In this document: positions 1 through 8,525 of the stretch, in pieces
How positions within the stretch are numbered: position 1 is the first letter of the stretch
Layout of the letters: the number at the start of each line of letters is the position of its first letter
Translations under genes and position numbers: made by a program
The notes under the pieces: model-generated
What the model was told of the DNA's origin: nothing
Seen by the model: only the letters and a program-made list of their open reading frames with translations
Database searches by the model: none
Assembly: GCA_046484975.1 (NCBI GenBank)
Contig: JAWOHX010000148.1
Location: 1 to 25,690 of the forward strand
DNA length: 25,690 nucleotides
Direction of reading: 5' to 3'
From: JAWOHX01 sp046484975
GTDB taxonomy: Bacteria > Bacillota > Clostridia > DUPQ01

Positions 1-1276
1 CAAAATCATAGGTGAAGCAATAGGGGGTGCCGATTTCGTCCTGTCTGCGGTACCGCTTCCCGATGCTGCCGGTCTCGTCGTACTCGCAGTTGTATTTCTT
101 TCCGATCGCCTCATACAGTTTCACAGCACCTTCACTCAGTTTCTTTGACAGAGGCATGACCGCGGCTTTCACCGGGGCGATGGCATCATGAAAACGCAAA
201 ACCACCCTGGAGTCGTTCTCATCGATGGCTTCCTCGTCATAGGCCTCCGTGAGCAATGCCAGCACCAGCCGTTCCACCCCGAGGGCAGGTTCGATGCAGT
301 AGGGAACATATTTCTCGTTGGTGTCGGGATCGAAATATGAAAGATCCTCCCTGGAATGCTCCATGTGCTGTTTCAGGTCGAAATCGGTGCGGTCTGCAAT
401 GCCCCACAATTCCCCCCAGCCAAAGGGGAACAGGTACTCGATGTCCGTCGTGGCATTGCTGTAATGGGACAGTTCCTCCTCAGTGTGGTCCCGGAGCCGG
501 ATGTTCTCTTCTTTCAACCCGATGCCAAGAAGCCACTCATGACAGAAGTTCCTCCAGTACGCAAACCATTCCAGGTCGGTCCCGGGCTTGCAGAAGAACT
601 CAAGTTCCATCTGTTCAAATTCACGGGTCCGGAAAATGAAGTTCCCGGGGGTGATCTCATTGCGGAAGGACTTTCCGATCTGGCCGATGCCAAAGGGAAT
701 TTTTTTCCGGGTTGTCCTTTGCACGTTCTTGAAGTTCACGAATATGCCCTGGGCAGTCTCCGGCCGCAGGAAAATCTCCGCGGCACTGTCTTCAGTGACC
801 CCCTGGTAGGTTTTGAACATCAGGTTGAATTTCCGGATTTCGGTGAAGCTGCTTTTTCCGCAGGACGGGCAGGGGATATTGTGTTCCCTGATGTATTCCG
901 AAAGCCTCCCGTTGTCCCATCCGGCTATTTCCACCGGCATATTTCTTTCCTGGTTGAAACCCTCGATGAGGACATCCGCCCTGTGTCGGGTCCTGCACTC
1001 CCTGCAATCGATCAGGGGATCGGAAAATCCCCCCACATGCCCTGATGCAACCCAGACCTTCGGGTTCATGAGAATGGCGCAGTCCACCCCGACGTTGTGT
1101 TTGCTCTCCATGATGAACTTTTTCCACCATGCCTTTTTGACGTTGTTTTTTAATTCAGAGCCCAGAGGGCCGTAATCCCAGGCATTGGCAAGGCCGTCGT
1201 AAATTTCCGAACCCGGAAACACAAATCCTCTCCTTTTTGCGAGGGACACCAGTTTGTCCATTGTCTTTTCTGTCAT
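1..1276 (-). CDS. glyQS: Glycyl-tRNA synthetase, alpha2 type (C-terminus beyond left edge)
   Basis: Charges tRNA-Gly with glycine in the cytoplasm. About 425 residues are visible, and only the last few dozen (the end of the anticodon-binding domain) lie beyond the window. The N-terminus has the family's YDGLANAWDYGPLG stretch. Class II motif 2 reads FRNEITPG followed by FRTREFEQME, and motif 3 reads EPALGVERLVLALL. A CxxC-type segment (CRECRTRH, then CPSCGKSSF) in the insertion resembles the zinc-like insert of some bacterial homologues. The single-chain layout is the alpha2 (eukaryote/archaea-like) form, not the GlyQ+GlyS pair. The ATG overlaps the rpoZ stop as ATGA, with GAGGAG 11 nt upstream, so it is probably translated with the rpoZ operon. 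Finding it directly after rpoZ is unusual, since coaBC-priA commonly follows there in Bacillota. Confidence 0.96.
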   Translation of the reverse strand, partial: MTEKTMDKLVSLAKRRGFVFPGSEIYDGLANAWDYGPLGSELKNNVKKAWWKKFIMESKHNVGVDCAILMNPKVWVASGHVGGFSDPLIDCRECRTRHRADVLIEGFNQERNMPVEIAGWDNGRLSEYIREHNIPCPSCGKSSFTEIRKFNLMFKTYQGVTEDSAAEIFLRPETAQGIFVNFKNVQRTTRKKIPFGIGQIGKSFRNEITPGNFIFRTREFEQMELEFFCKPGTDLEWFAYWRNFCHEWLLGIGLKEENIRLRDHTEEELSHYSNATTDIEYLFPFGWGELWGIADRTDFDLKQHMEHSREDLSYFDPDTNEKYVPYCIEPALGVERLVLALLTEAYDEEAIDENDSRVVLRFHDAIAPVKAAVMPLSKKLSEGAVKLYEAIGKKYNCEYDETGSIGKRYRRQDEIGTPYCFTYDF

Positions 1277-1491
1277 TGTCCGGCCGGCTCCTCATCTAAT
1301 TTTTTACGGACCTCCAGCAACCCGCTGTAGAGTTCCTGGGTGGCCATGGTAAGCGGATTGGTCTCCTTGCCTTTGTAATAAACCGTGGATCCGGCGAAAA
1401 TATCCCTGGTTCGCTTGGCTGCGGCGATGACCACGATGAACCTCATGCCGATTCTTTTTTCCAGTTCTTCGATGGAAGGCCTGTTGATCAT
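1273..1491 (-). CDS. rpoZ: RNA polymerase omega subunit
   Basis: Small subunit that binds the C-terminal tail of beta-prime and helps RNA polymerase assemble. The 72-residue length fits the family. The sequence begins MINRPSIEELEKRIG and contains the conserved core RFIVVIAAAKRTRDI, followed by a helix ending in KKLDEE. Omega's usual pattern of a start near 'P' and 'YxLVxxAAKRAR' is recognisable, with VIAAAKRTRDI in the equivalent place. AAGGGG lies about 10 nt before the ATG, and the gene sits 27 bp after gmk. The order yicC-remA-gmk-rpoZ is the standard Bacillota arrangement, which supports the call for such a short protein. Confidence 0.93.
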   Translation of the reverse strand: MINRPSIEELEKRIGMRFIVVIAAAKRTRDIFAGSTVYYKGKETNPLTMATQELYSGLLEVRKKLDEEPAGQ

Positions 1492-1518
1492 TTGATTTAT
1501 ACCCCTTCTTTATCCAAA

Positions 1519-2121
1519 TTATCCTATCGTTTGCAGGATATCCTTGTTTCTGTTCACTTTGAGTCTTTCGGAGCGGATGATGCCAAGGATCTGGCCCGCG
1601 GCATGCTCCAGGTCATCATTGACCACCACATATTCATATTCCTCCACGAAATGCAGTTCGCCCCTGGCCTTCTCCAGCCTTTTTGCAATGGCCTCCGCTT
1701 CCTCGGTTCCCCGGGCGGTGATGCGCCTTTTCAATTCCTCCATGGAAGGAGGAAGCACAAAAATCATCACCGTGTCAGGACAGGTTTCCCGCACGTTCAG
1801 GGCACCAGCCACGGTGATGTCCAGGACCACATCCATGCCCATCCCGTTGGACTCCTCTATGAAATGTCTGGGTGTCCCGTAATAGTGCCCGCAATATTCG
1901 TCCCACTCCACCAGCTCCCGGCGCTCGATCATTTTTTCGAACTCCTCCTTGGAGAGGAAATGGTAACTCTTCCCGGGAACCTCCCCTTTTCTCGGGGCCC
2001 GGGTGGTTGCGGAAACGGAATACCGGATGTTCGGGTCATACTCCAGCAGTTTATGGATGATGGCCCCCTTGCCCGTCCCGGAAGGCGCAGATACGATGAT
2101 CAGAATGCCTTTGCAAGCCAT
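1519..2121 (-). CDS. gmk: Guanylate kinase
   Basis: Phosphorylates GMP to GDP with ATP, an essential purine salvage and biosynthesis step. At 200 residues it has the usual family length. The N-terminal P-loop reads SAPSGTGKGA. It is followed by the GMP-binding region (SVSATTRAPRKGE, then SYHFLSKEEFE and EWDEYCGHYYGTP) and the VVLDITVAGA strand where other kinases have LDID-QG. The second of two close ATGs is preferred: GGAGG stands 7 nt before it, whereas the first ATG (2127) directly abuts that GGAGGA. The preferred start lies 2 nt after the remA stop. Oddity: the P-loop has Gly-Ala after the lysine where family members usually have at least one Ser/Thr (GKS, GKGT), and the Gln of the usual 'D-x-QG' is Val-Ala here. 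Confidence 0.95.
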   Translation of the reverse strand: MACKGILIIVSAPSGTGKGAIIHKLLEYDPNIRYSVSATTRAPRKGEVPGKSYHFLSKEEFEKMIERRELVEWDEYCGHYYGTPRHFIEESNGMGMDVVLDITVAGALNVRETCPDTVMIFVLPPSMEELKRRITARGTEEAEAIAKRLEKARGELHFVEEYEYVVVNDDLEHAAGQILGIIRSERLKVNRNKDILQTIG

Positions 2122-2123
2122 GC

Positions 2124-2390
2124 TCATTCCTCCGGGACATCAAGGACATCCAGGTCCCTGTCATTGAGCCTGTTGGCAACAGTCTCCGGATGCACTGCGG
2201 ACAGGATCACATGGCTGCTGTCGGTGATGATCACAGCCCTGGTCCTTCTTCCGTAGGTGGCATCGATGAGGCTTTTGTCGTCCCGCGCCTCCTGGATCAT
2301 CCGTTTGATGGGGGCGGATTCCGGACTGACGATGGCCACGATCCTGGCTGTGGAGACCATGTTCCCGAAGCCTATATTGATCAACTTCAT
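2124..2390 (-). CDS. remA: RemA family DNA-binding regulator (DUF370)
   Basis: RemA in Bacillus subtilis is a small DNA-binding activator of biofilm matrix and osmoprotection genes. Orthologues are found across Bacillota next to gmk. The protein is 88 residues from the chosen start and carries the family's near-invariant segments INIGFGNMV, VSPESAPIKR, LIDATYGRRTRAVIITDS and HVILSAVHPET. I start at the internal ATG because the protein family begins with the INIGFGN strand and because AGAAGG lies 8 nt upstream. An ATG 18 nt earlier overlaps the yicC stop as ATGA but would add six residues (MKKDER). What it regulates in this organism cannot be read from the window. Confidence 0.93.
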   Translation of the reverse strand: MKLINIGFGNMVSTARIVAIVSPESAPIKRMIQEARDDKSLIDATYGRRTRAVIITDSSHVILSAVHPETVANRLNDRDLDVLDVPEE

Positions 2391-2404
2391 GCGTTCATCC
2401 TTCT

Positions 2405-3277
2405 TCATTCTATATTCTGAGCCTGTTCCCTCAGTTTCTCAATCAAATATTTCAATTCCACCACCCTGTCGGTGATCTCAAGGGAGTTTGCCTTCGAGCC
2501 GATGGTATTTGCTTCCCTGTTCATTTCCTGGACGATGAAATCCAGCTTTTTGCCGCAGTCGCTCTTTGCCATGTTGTTCCTGAACTGCAGGATATGGCTT
2601 TTCAGCCGGATGATCTCCTCATCCACGCAGGCCTTGTCTGCGATGAAGGCGACCTCCTGGGCGATTCTCTCTTCCGAGACCTGCCCATCCTGAAGAAGCT
2701 CGGAAATCCTCTGGCTCAGGCGCTCCTTGTATTCCGCCGGCACCTGTTCGGCGAAGCCCTTGATTTCCCCCACCATCTTTTCCATCATGTCCGTCTTGGA
2801 AAGCATGTCAGTGGCCATTTCCTGTCCTTCGGTCCTCTTCATCTCCTTCATCTTTCCCGCGGCCCTGCGGACAGCCTCCATGACATCCTCGGAATATGCC
2901 GGGTCATTGGCGTCCTCCTCCACAGTGACCACACCCGGCAGGCCGGCGACATGGGTGGGCCTGACAGTCCCCCGAAGCCCGAAGGTTTGTTTCAGGTCCA
3001 GCAGCGCCCGGTGGTAGGCCCCGGCCAGATCCTTGTCCAGGCGCACCCTGGCTTCGGTGTTCTCAAGCCGCAGGATATTGATGAATACATCAACCTTGCC
3101 CCTGGCCATTTCCTTTCTGATTGTCTTCCGGATGGGTTCTTCCATGAAAAAGATGTTTTTGGGCATCCGGATATTGATGTCAAGATACCGGTTGTTCACG
3201 CTTTTCATTTCTACCTTCACGGCGATCCTGTCGTTCTCCAAAATGTGCATGCCGTATCCTGTCATGCTCACTGCCAT
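2405..3277 (-). CDS. yicC: YicC/YloC family endoribonuclease
   Basis: Conserved bacterial protein; E. coli YicC and B. subtilis YloC have been reported as endoribonucleases acting on RNA. The 290-residue length is typical. The N-terminal YicC-like domain begins MAVSMTGYG and includes VEMKSVNNRYLDINIRMP. The C-terminal DUF1732 domain has the hallmark CGKKLDFIVQEMNREANTIGSKAN and ends in VVELKYLIEKLREQAQNIE. A strong extended -10 lies just upstream and AGAGG stands 8 nt before the ATG, so this is probably the first gene of yicC-remA-gmk-rpoZ-glyQS. The stop codon overlaps an upstream remA ATG. Confidence 0.94.
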   Translation of the reverse strand: MAVSMTGYGMHILENDRIAVKVEMKSVNNRYLDINIRMPKNIFFMEEPIRKTIRKEMARGKVDVFINILRLENTEARVRLDKDLAGAYHRALLDLKQTFGLRGTVRPTHVAGLPGVVTVEEDANDPAYSEDVMEAVRRAAGKMKEMKRTEGQEMATDMLSKTDMMEKMVGEIKGFAEQVPAEYKERLSQRISELLQDGQVSEERIAQEVAFIADKACVDEEIIRLKSHILQFRNNMAKSDCGKKLDFIVQEMNREANTIGSKANSLEITDRVVELKYLIEKLREQAQNIE

Positions 3278-3304
3278 ATCCGCACCTCTTAAAATCCTTT
3301 ACTC

Positions 3305-3313
3305 ATTATACCA
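3305..3313 (-). promoter_or_regulatory. Extended -10 promoter for the yicC operon
   Basis: A perfect TATAAT preceded by TGG (the TGn extended -10 pattern) lies between the rsmE stop and the yicC ATG, 28 nt upstream of the ATG. No good -35 box is seen at 16-18 bp, which suits an extended -10 promoter. The 14-base core TATGGTATAATGAG is identical to the one upstream of lepA. Confidence 0.6.
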
Positions 3314-3319
3314 TATATC

Positions 3320-4081
3320 CTATGGGATGGAACATGGAGTTTTGTCCAGGTCTCCCAGCGCATACATCACCGTCCCCACGGTGAATATGGCCGCAGTCTC
3401 CGTCTTCAGGACCCGAGGGCCCAGATGGACCGTCCGGACTCCCTTTTCCCTGGCCAGCCTGTCCTCATCCTTGGTGAAGCCTCCTTCGGGTCCGATGAAG
3501 ATGTTCACCCTGTCCGGGGTCCTTCCCTTCAGGAACTCCCTCAGGGACATCCTGTCTTCCCCGAGGTATGCCATGAAGGACAGGTCCCCGGGTTTGGTTT
3601 CCTCAAGGGCCTGTGCAAAGGAAACGGGCATCTGTACCTGGGGGATGAGGCTTCGGCCCGACTGCTTGGCGGCCTCCAGGGCAATCTTGTTCCACCGTTC
3701 GCTCCTGTTGAGCAACGCGCCGGTATTGAGATGGACCACCGTGTTCCTTGTGGTCACAGGTATGATTTCAAAAACCCCAAGCTCCACGCATTTCTGAATC
3801 GCATACTCCATCTTGTCCCCCTTGGTCATGGCGATGAACAGCCGGACCCTGCAGGATGATTCATTGTCAATGTCCAGCTCCCGGAGGATCTCCACATGGA
3901 CATGGTCCTTTGAGATCTCCAAAATTCCGGCCAGGAAGTTGTTTCCTCTGCCGTCGCACACCGTAAGGGTGTCCCCTTTCCTCATCCGAAGGGAACGGGC
4001 GATGTGTCTGGCCTCTTCCCCGGGGATGGACAGGGCTTCCCCCTTCTTCATGATGCTGTCGAGGATATAGAACTTAGGCAT
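3320..4081 (-). CDS. rsmE: 16S rRNA (uracil-1498-N3)-methyltransferase RsmE
   Basis: Methylates N3 of U1498 in 16S rRNA using S-adenosylmethionine. The 253-residue length is normal. The N-terminal PUA-like part carries EEARHIARSLRMRKGD and VCDGRGN. The SPOUT domain has IAMTKGDKMEYAIQKCVELG, RNTVVHL, ERWNKIALEAAKQSGR, and the knot motifs FIGPEGGF and LGPRVLKTETA. The start at 4081 (MPKFYI) matches the family N-terminus. It overlaps the prmA end by 8 bp, with AAGG a few bases upstream. It is the last gene of the heat-shock operon, which is where it usually sits in Bacillota. Confidence 0.96.
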   Translation of the reverse strand: MPKFYILDSIMKKGEALSIPGEEARHIARSLRMRKGDTLTVCDGRGNNFLAGILEISKDHVHVEILRELDIDNESSCRVRLFIAMTKGDKMEYAIQKCVELGVFEIIPVTTRNTVVHLNTGALLNRSERWNKIALEAAKQSGRSLIPQVQMPVSFAQALEETKPGDLSFMAYLGEDRMSLREFLKGRTPDRVNIFIGPEGGFTKDEDRLAREKGVRTVHLGPRVLKTETAAIFTVGTVMYALGDLDKTPCSIP

Positions 4082-4976
4082 GGGCCTTGATGGCCGTCCA
4101 TCCGTTGAGGGAGCGGACCTCGGTGACGGTGAGGCCGTTTTTCCCGAATGCATCCAGCACTTCCTGTTTCCTGCCGTCGATGATGCCGGAACAGATGACC
4201 TTGCCTCCTTTTTTCAAATACTTTCCAAAGGATCCAGCCAGATCGAGGATCACATCGGCGACGATGTTGGCGCAAAGGATGTCTGCCTGGCAATCCGGTG
4301 TGATATCCTTCAGTTCCCCTTTGACCACTGAGACCTTCCCCCGGACATTGACGGCCACATTTTCCCTTGCGGCCTTTACCGCTGCGGTGTCGATGTCCAC
4401 GGCCACTGCTTCCCGGGCCCCGGCCTTGACGGCGATGATGGCCAGGATGGCCGTCCCGCAGCCCACATCAATGACACGGTCCTGCTTCCGGACGGTTTCC
4501 TCCAGCATGATGGCACAGAGCCTGGTGGTCTCGTGGGTACCGGTGCCAAAGGCCATCCCGGGATCCATGAGGATGTCATTTTTCCCCGGATTCCTTGCCT
4601 CCGGGGACCAGGACGGCAGAATCCGGAAGGTATCCGTGATGTGGAAAGGCTTGAAATACTCCTTCCACCTGTCCTTCCAGTCCCCGTCGTCCACCTCGCG
4701 GAACAGGGCCGTGTTCCCGGTTTCCTGTTCCAGTGCATCCAGCAAGCGGGGTATGTCCTCATCCGTGGAGTAGTAGCCTGTGACCATGCAGGAAGGATGC
4801 GCCTCCAGGATTTCCTCCCGGTCCGCCAGTTCTCCTGCTGCCAGGCCGTCCAGCAATCTGCGGACCTCTTCCGGGTCATGGATGAGCGTTCCGGTGGCAC
4901 CCTTTTCAATCATGGCCAGGGAAATCCTGTCCACATCCTCCACCGCGCATTGCATCCTCACTTCATGCCATTTCAT
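4074..4976 (-). CDS. prmA: Ribosomal protein L11 methyltransferase
   Basis: Adds methyl groups from SAM to lysines and the N-terminus of ribosomal protein L11. The 300-residue length fits. The N-terminal domain starts MKWHEV and includes EVDDGDWKDRWKEYFKPFHI. The methyltransferase core has the family signature DPGMAFGTGTHETT, SAM motif I VIDVGCGTAILAI, and VDIDTAAVKAARENV. The active-site NIxx segment reads LCANIVADVI, where many homologues have NILA. The ATG follows the dnaJ TGA immediately and no clear Shine-Dalgarno is visible, so translation probably depends on coupling to dnaJ. Confidence 0.95.
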   Translation of the reverse strand: MKWHEVRMQCAVEDVDRISLAMIEKGATGTLIHDPEEVRRLLDGLAAGELADREEILEAHPSCMVTGYYSTDEDIPRLLDALEQETGNTALFREVDDGDWKDRWKEYFKPFHITDTFRILPSWSPEARNPGKNDILMDPGMAFGTGTHETTRLCAIMLEETVRKQDRVIDVGCGTAILAIIAVKAGAREAVAVDIDTAAVKAARENVAVNVRGKVSVVKGELKDITPDCQADILCANIVADVILDLAGSFGKYLKKGGKVICSGIIDGRKQEVLDAFGKNGLTVTEVRSLNGWTAIKAHA

Positions 4977-6071
4977 TCAATTGAACAGCCTTTTCTTTTT
5001 CTGCTGAACCTTTTCGCCGCTTACCTCCGCATATTTTTGCAGGATCTCCCTTTGTTCTTTGGTAAGCTTCTGGGGCACCACCACATGGACCTCCACGACA
5101 TGGTCCCCCCTGGATCCCCCCCGCAGGGAAGGAATCCCCTTTCCCTTGAGTTTGAAACTGGTCCCGGTCTGGGTTCCCTCCGGGATCTTGTATTTCACTT
5201 TTCCGTCGATGGTGGGGACGGTGATCCCTGCCCCCAGTGCTGCCTGGGTGAAGGAAATGGATATCTCCGAATGAACCGTGGTCCCTTTCCTTTTGAACAG
5301 TTCATGGGGCTTGATGCGCACCAGAACATGGAGGTCTCCTGTGGGACCCCCGTTGGTCCCCGGTTCCCCGTTGCCACGCAGGGTGATGACCTGCCCGTCG
5401 TCGATGCCTTCCGGAATATGGACTTCCAGCGTCCTGGCATTGCGGACGGTGCCTTTGCCTCTGCAGGAGGAACAGGGTTCCTTGATGATTTTCCCTGAGC
5501 CCCCGCAACCGGCGCATGTTGCGATGTTGACGAACTGCCCGAACAGGGTGCTTTGTTTCACCCGGACCTGTCCGCTTCCCCCGCATTGCTTGCAGATTTC
5601 CGGGGTGGTCCCTTTCTGTGCGCCGCTGCCCTCGCAGTCCTCGCATTTCTCGTTCCGGTGGATGTTGACTTCCTTTTTGACGCCGAAGGCCGCTTCCTCG
5701 AAGGTCAGGATGACTCTCTCCTCGATGTCCGCTCCCTTCCTGGGCGCATTCCTCCGGTTGCCGGAGGACCCCGTCCCACCGAAAAATGATTCGAAGATGT
5801 CCCCGAATCCCCCGAAGTCGAACCCTCCGAACCCCGACCCCATACTGGGCCCGGCATGACCGAACTGGTCATACTGGGCCCGTTTCTGGGAATCGCTCAA
5901 TATCTCATAAGCCTCGTTGGCTTCCTTGAATTTTGCCTCTGCCTCGTGGTTGTCCTTGTTGATGTCGGGATGGTACAGTTTGGCATGCTTGCGGTAGGCT
6001 TTTTTGATTTCCTCATCGCTGGCTCCCCTGCTTAATCCCAGCACCTCATAATAGTCTCTTTTTTCAGCCAC
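4977..6071 (-). CDS. dnaJ: Chaperone DnaJ (Hsp40), GTG start
   Basis: Co-chaperone that delivers unfolded clients to DnaK and stimulates its ATPase. The J domain spans residues 5-70, with the essential HPD at 34-36. It is followed by a Gly/Phe-rich linker (about 71-105), then four CxxCxGxG zinc modules with Cys pairs at 143/146, 160/163, 186/189 and 200/203, and the C-terminal peptide-binding domains. The length of 364 is slightly short of the common 370-380. The start codon is GTG (GTGGCTGAA), with GGAG 7 nt upstream, and no in-frame ATG fits the conserved N-terminus. The gap to dnaK is 32 bp, with prmA directly downstream. Confidence 0.98.
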   Translation of the reverse strand: MAEKRDYYEVLGLSRGASDEEIKKAYRKHAKLYHPDINKDNHEAEAKFKEANEAYEILSDSQKRAQYDQFGHAGPSMGSGFGGFDFGGFGDIFESFFGGTGSSGNRRNAPRKGADIEERVILTFEEAAFGVKKEVNIHRNEKCEDCEGSGAQKGTTPEICKQCGGSGQVRVKQSTLFGQFVNIATCAGCGGSGKIIKEPCSSCRGKGTVRNARTLEVHIPEGIDDGQVITLRGNGEPGTNGGPTGDLHVLVRIKPHELFKRKGTTVHSEISISFTQAALGAGITVPTIDGKVKYKIPEGTQTGTSFKLKGKGIPSLRGGSRGDHVVEVHVVVPQKLTKEQREILQKYAEVSGEKVQQKKKRLFN

Positions 6072-6103
6072 AATCCAACTCCAACCTTAATATTTTTCCG
6101 CCC

Positions 6104-7939
6104 TTACTTGTTCTCCTCGTCGTCCACGACCTCGTAATCGGCGTCATACACTTTTTCTTCCCCGTCTGCCTGCCCGTTGTCTCCCTGCTGCTGCTGTTCC
6201 GTTTCCGGATTCTGCTGGTAAACCTTCTGGGAAACCTCCATCAGGACCCCGGTCAGTTTTTCGGTGGCTGCCTTGATTGCGTCCGTGTCGCTGCCCTTGA
6301 GCTCATCCTTGACCTTTTCAATCTCCGCGTTCACCTTGGCCCGGTCTTCGTCCGAAACCTTGTCCTTCAGGTCGGTCATGGCCTTCTCCGCCTGGTATAC
6401 CGCGGCGTCCGCATGATTTTTGGCTTCCACTTCCTCTTTTTTCCGCTTGTCCTCCGAGGCATGGAGTTCGGCTTCTTTCACAGCCTTTTTGACCTCATCG
6501 TCACTCAGGTTGGTGGTGGCGGTCAGGGTAATCTTCTGCTCATTGCCGGTGCCCAGATCCTTGGCCGAGACATGGACGATGCCGTTGGCGTCGATGTCAA
6601 AGGTCACCTCAATCTGCGGGATGCCCCTGGGCGCGGGAGCGATGCCGGTGAGCTGGAACCTGCCCAGCGTCTTGTTGTACTGGGCCATTTCCCGTTCCCC
6701 CTGCAGGACATGGATGTCCACGGAGGGCTGGCTGTCGCTGGCGGTGGAGAAGATCTGGCTCTTCTTGGTGGGGATGGTGGTGTTTCTCTCGATGAGCTTG
6801 GAGAACACGCCGCCAAGGGTCTCAATTCCCAATGAAAGGGGTGTGATATCCAGCAGCAAAACGTCTTTCACGTCCCCTGTCAGTACACCCGCCTGGATGG
6901 CGGCTCCCACAGCCACGCACTCATCCGGGTTGATTCCTTTGAAAGGCTCCTTGCCCAGGTATTTCTTAACCGCTTCCTGGACCGAAGGTGTTCTCGTGGC
7001 ACCCCCTACCATCAGGATCTTGTGGATGTCCGAAGGGCTCAGCCCGGCATCTGCCATGGCCTTTTTCATGGGGCCCATGGTCTTTTCCACCAGATCCGCA
7101 GTGAGTTCATCGAACTTGGCCCTGGTCAGGGTCAGGTCCAGATGCTTGGGTCCGTTGGCATCCGCGGTGATGAAGGGCAGGTTGATGTTGGTGGACATCA
7201 CTGTGGAGAGCTCCACCTTCGCCTTCTCAGCGGCTTCCTTGAGCCTCTGCATGGCCATCTTGTCACTGGACAGGTCGATGCCGTTTTCGGATTTGAAAGT
7301 GGTGACCAGGTGTTTGATCACCTTGTCATCGAAATCGTCCCCTCCCAGCCGGTTGTTGCCGTTGGTGGCCAGAACCTCGAAGACCCCTTCGCTGATCTCC
7401 AGGATGGATACGTCGAAGGTCCCTCCCCCCAGGTCGAAGACCAGGATTTTCTGTTCCTCCTCCTTGTCAAGGCCATAGGCCAGGGCAGCTGCCGTGGGCT
7501 CATTGATGATCCGCATGACATCCAGCCCGGCGATTTTCCCGGCGTCCTTGGTGGCCTGTCTCTGGGAGTCGCTGAAATATGCAGGCACCGTGATGACTGC
7601 CTGGGTAACTTTCTCCCCCAGATAGCTCTCCGCGTCGGCTTTGAGCTTCTGAAGCACCATGGCGGATATCTCCTGTGGTGAATAGCTTTTCCCGTCGATG
7701 TCAATTTTACGGTTGGACCCCATGTCCCTCTTGATGGACATGATCGTTCTTTCAGGGTTGGTGATGGCCTGTCTCTTTGCCACCTGCCCCACCAGCCTTT
7801 CCCCTGTTTTTGAAAACGCCACCACGGAAGGAGTTGTCCTGTTGCCTTCCGCATTGGGTATGACAACGGGCTCTCCGCCTTCCATCACTGCCACGCATGA
7901 GTTTGTTGTTCCAAGATCAATTCCCAATACCTTTGCCAT
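6104..7939 (-). CDS. dnaK: Chaperone DnaK (Hsp70)
   Basis: ATP-dependent chaperone, the central component of the operon's DnaK-DnaJ-GrpE machine. The 611-residue length is typical of Gram-positive DnaK. The nucleotide-binding domain has GIDLGTTNSCVAV at the N-terminus, VPAYFSDSQRQATKDAG, RIINEPTAAALAYGLD, FDLGGGTFDVSIL and the linker VLLLDITPLSLGIE. The substrate-binding beta domain and helical lid follow. The tail is Gln/Asp/Glu-rich (EQQQQGDNGQ, then DYEVVDDEENK). The N-terminal lobe lacks the roughly 24-residue insertion of Gram-negative homologues, consistent with Bacillota. GGAGG lies 10 nt before the ATG. Confidence 0.99.
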   Translation of the reverse strand: MAKVLGIDLGTTNSCVAVMEGGEPVVIPNAEGNRTTPSVVAFSKTGERLVGQVAKRQAITNPERTIMSIKRDMGSNRKIDIDGKSYSPQEISAMVLQKLKADAESYLGEKVTQAVITVPAYFSDSQRQATKDAGKIAGLDVMRIINEPTAAALAYGLDKEEEQKILVFDLGGGTFDVSILEISEGVFEVLATNGNNRLGGDDFDDKVIKHLVTTFKSENGIDLSSDKMAMQRLKEAAEKAKVELSTVMSTNINLPFITADANGPKHLDLTLTRAKFDELTADLVEKTMGPMKKAMADAGLSPSDIHKILMVGGATRTPSVQEAVKKYLGKEPFKGINPDECVAVGAAIQAGVLTGDVKDVLLLDITPLSLGIETLGGVFSKLIERNTTIPTKKSQIFSTASDSQPSVDIHVLQGEREMAQYNKTLGRFQLTGIAPAPRGIPQIEVTFDIDANGIVHVSAKDLGTGNEQKITLTATTNLSDDEVKKAVKEAELHASEDKRKKEEVEAKNHADAAVYQAEKAMTDLKDKVSDEDRAKVNAEIEKVKDELKGSDTDAIKAATEKLTGVLMEVSQKVYQQNPETEQQQQGDNGQADGEEKVYDADYEVVDDEENK

Positions 7940-7999
7940 ATGCCTGATACCTCCAATCAGTTTTTCGTCTTTGCTTTGCTTTGACCAGTTTCCATATTT

Positions 8000-8512
8000 T
8001 TAATTCGCCACTTTTACCATGCTGTGGCGGATTACTTTCTCCTTATATGTATACCCTTTTTTAAACTCTTCCACAACCACGCCCTCCCCATGCTTTTCGT
8101 CCTGCACATGCATGACGGCATCGTGGAGCTCCGGGTCGAATTTTTCTCCCACAGAGGGAATGGCCTGCACCTGCATTCTGTCCAGGGCTGCCTTGAACTG
8201 CCTGTAGATCATGTCGATTCCCTGGACCAGGTCCTCCTTCTTCGCATGGTGCGCAATGGCTTTCTCCGCCTGCTCCAGGCTGTCTATGACGGGCAGGAAG
8301 GCCTCTATGAAATCTGCAGTGGCTTCCCGGTGGACTTGCTCCTTTTCCTTGGCGGACCGTTTTCTGAAATTGTCGTATTCAGCGGCCAGCCGCAACAGCT
8401 TGTCCTTGAGTTCGTCATTGTCCCGTTCCAGAGCTTCTATTTCCTCCTGGAGAACATTTTCCCCTGCCAGGGTTTCATCCTTTTCTTCCGTCTGCTTTTC
8501 CTTTTCCTTCAT
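8000..8512 (-). CDS. grpE: Nucleotide exchange factor GrpE
   Basis: Homodimeric exchange factor that releases ADP from DnaK. The 170 residues comprise an acidic, Lys/Glu-rich N-terminus, a long coiled coil (about 22-75, LQEEIEALERDNDELKDKLL) and the family core YDNFRKRSAKEKEQ. The C-terminal beta domain contains GEKFDPELHDAVMH and ends in the typical GYTYKEKVIRHSMVKVAN. AAAGGAG lies 7 nt before the ATG. The gene is 13 bp after hrcA and 60 bp before dnaK. Confidence 0.97.
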   Translation of the reverse strand: MKEKEKQTEEKDETLAGENVLQEEIEALERDNDELKDKLLRLAAEYDNFRKRSAKEKEQVHREATADFIEAFLPVIDSLEQAEKAIAHHAKKEDLVQGIDMIYRQFKAALDRMQVQAIPSVGEKFDPELHDAVMHVQDEKHGEGVVVEEFKKGYTYKEKVIRHSMVKVAN

Positions 8513-8525
8513 GCCATGACTCCTT

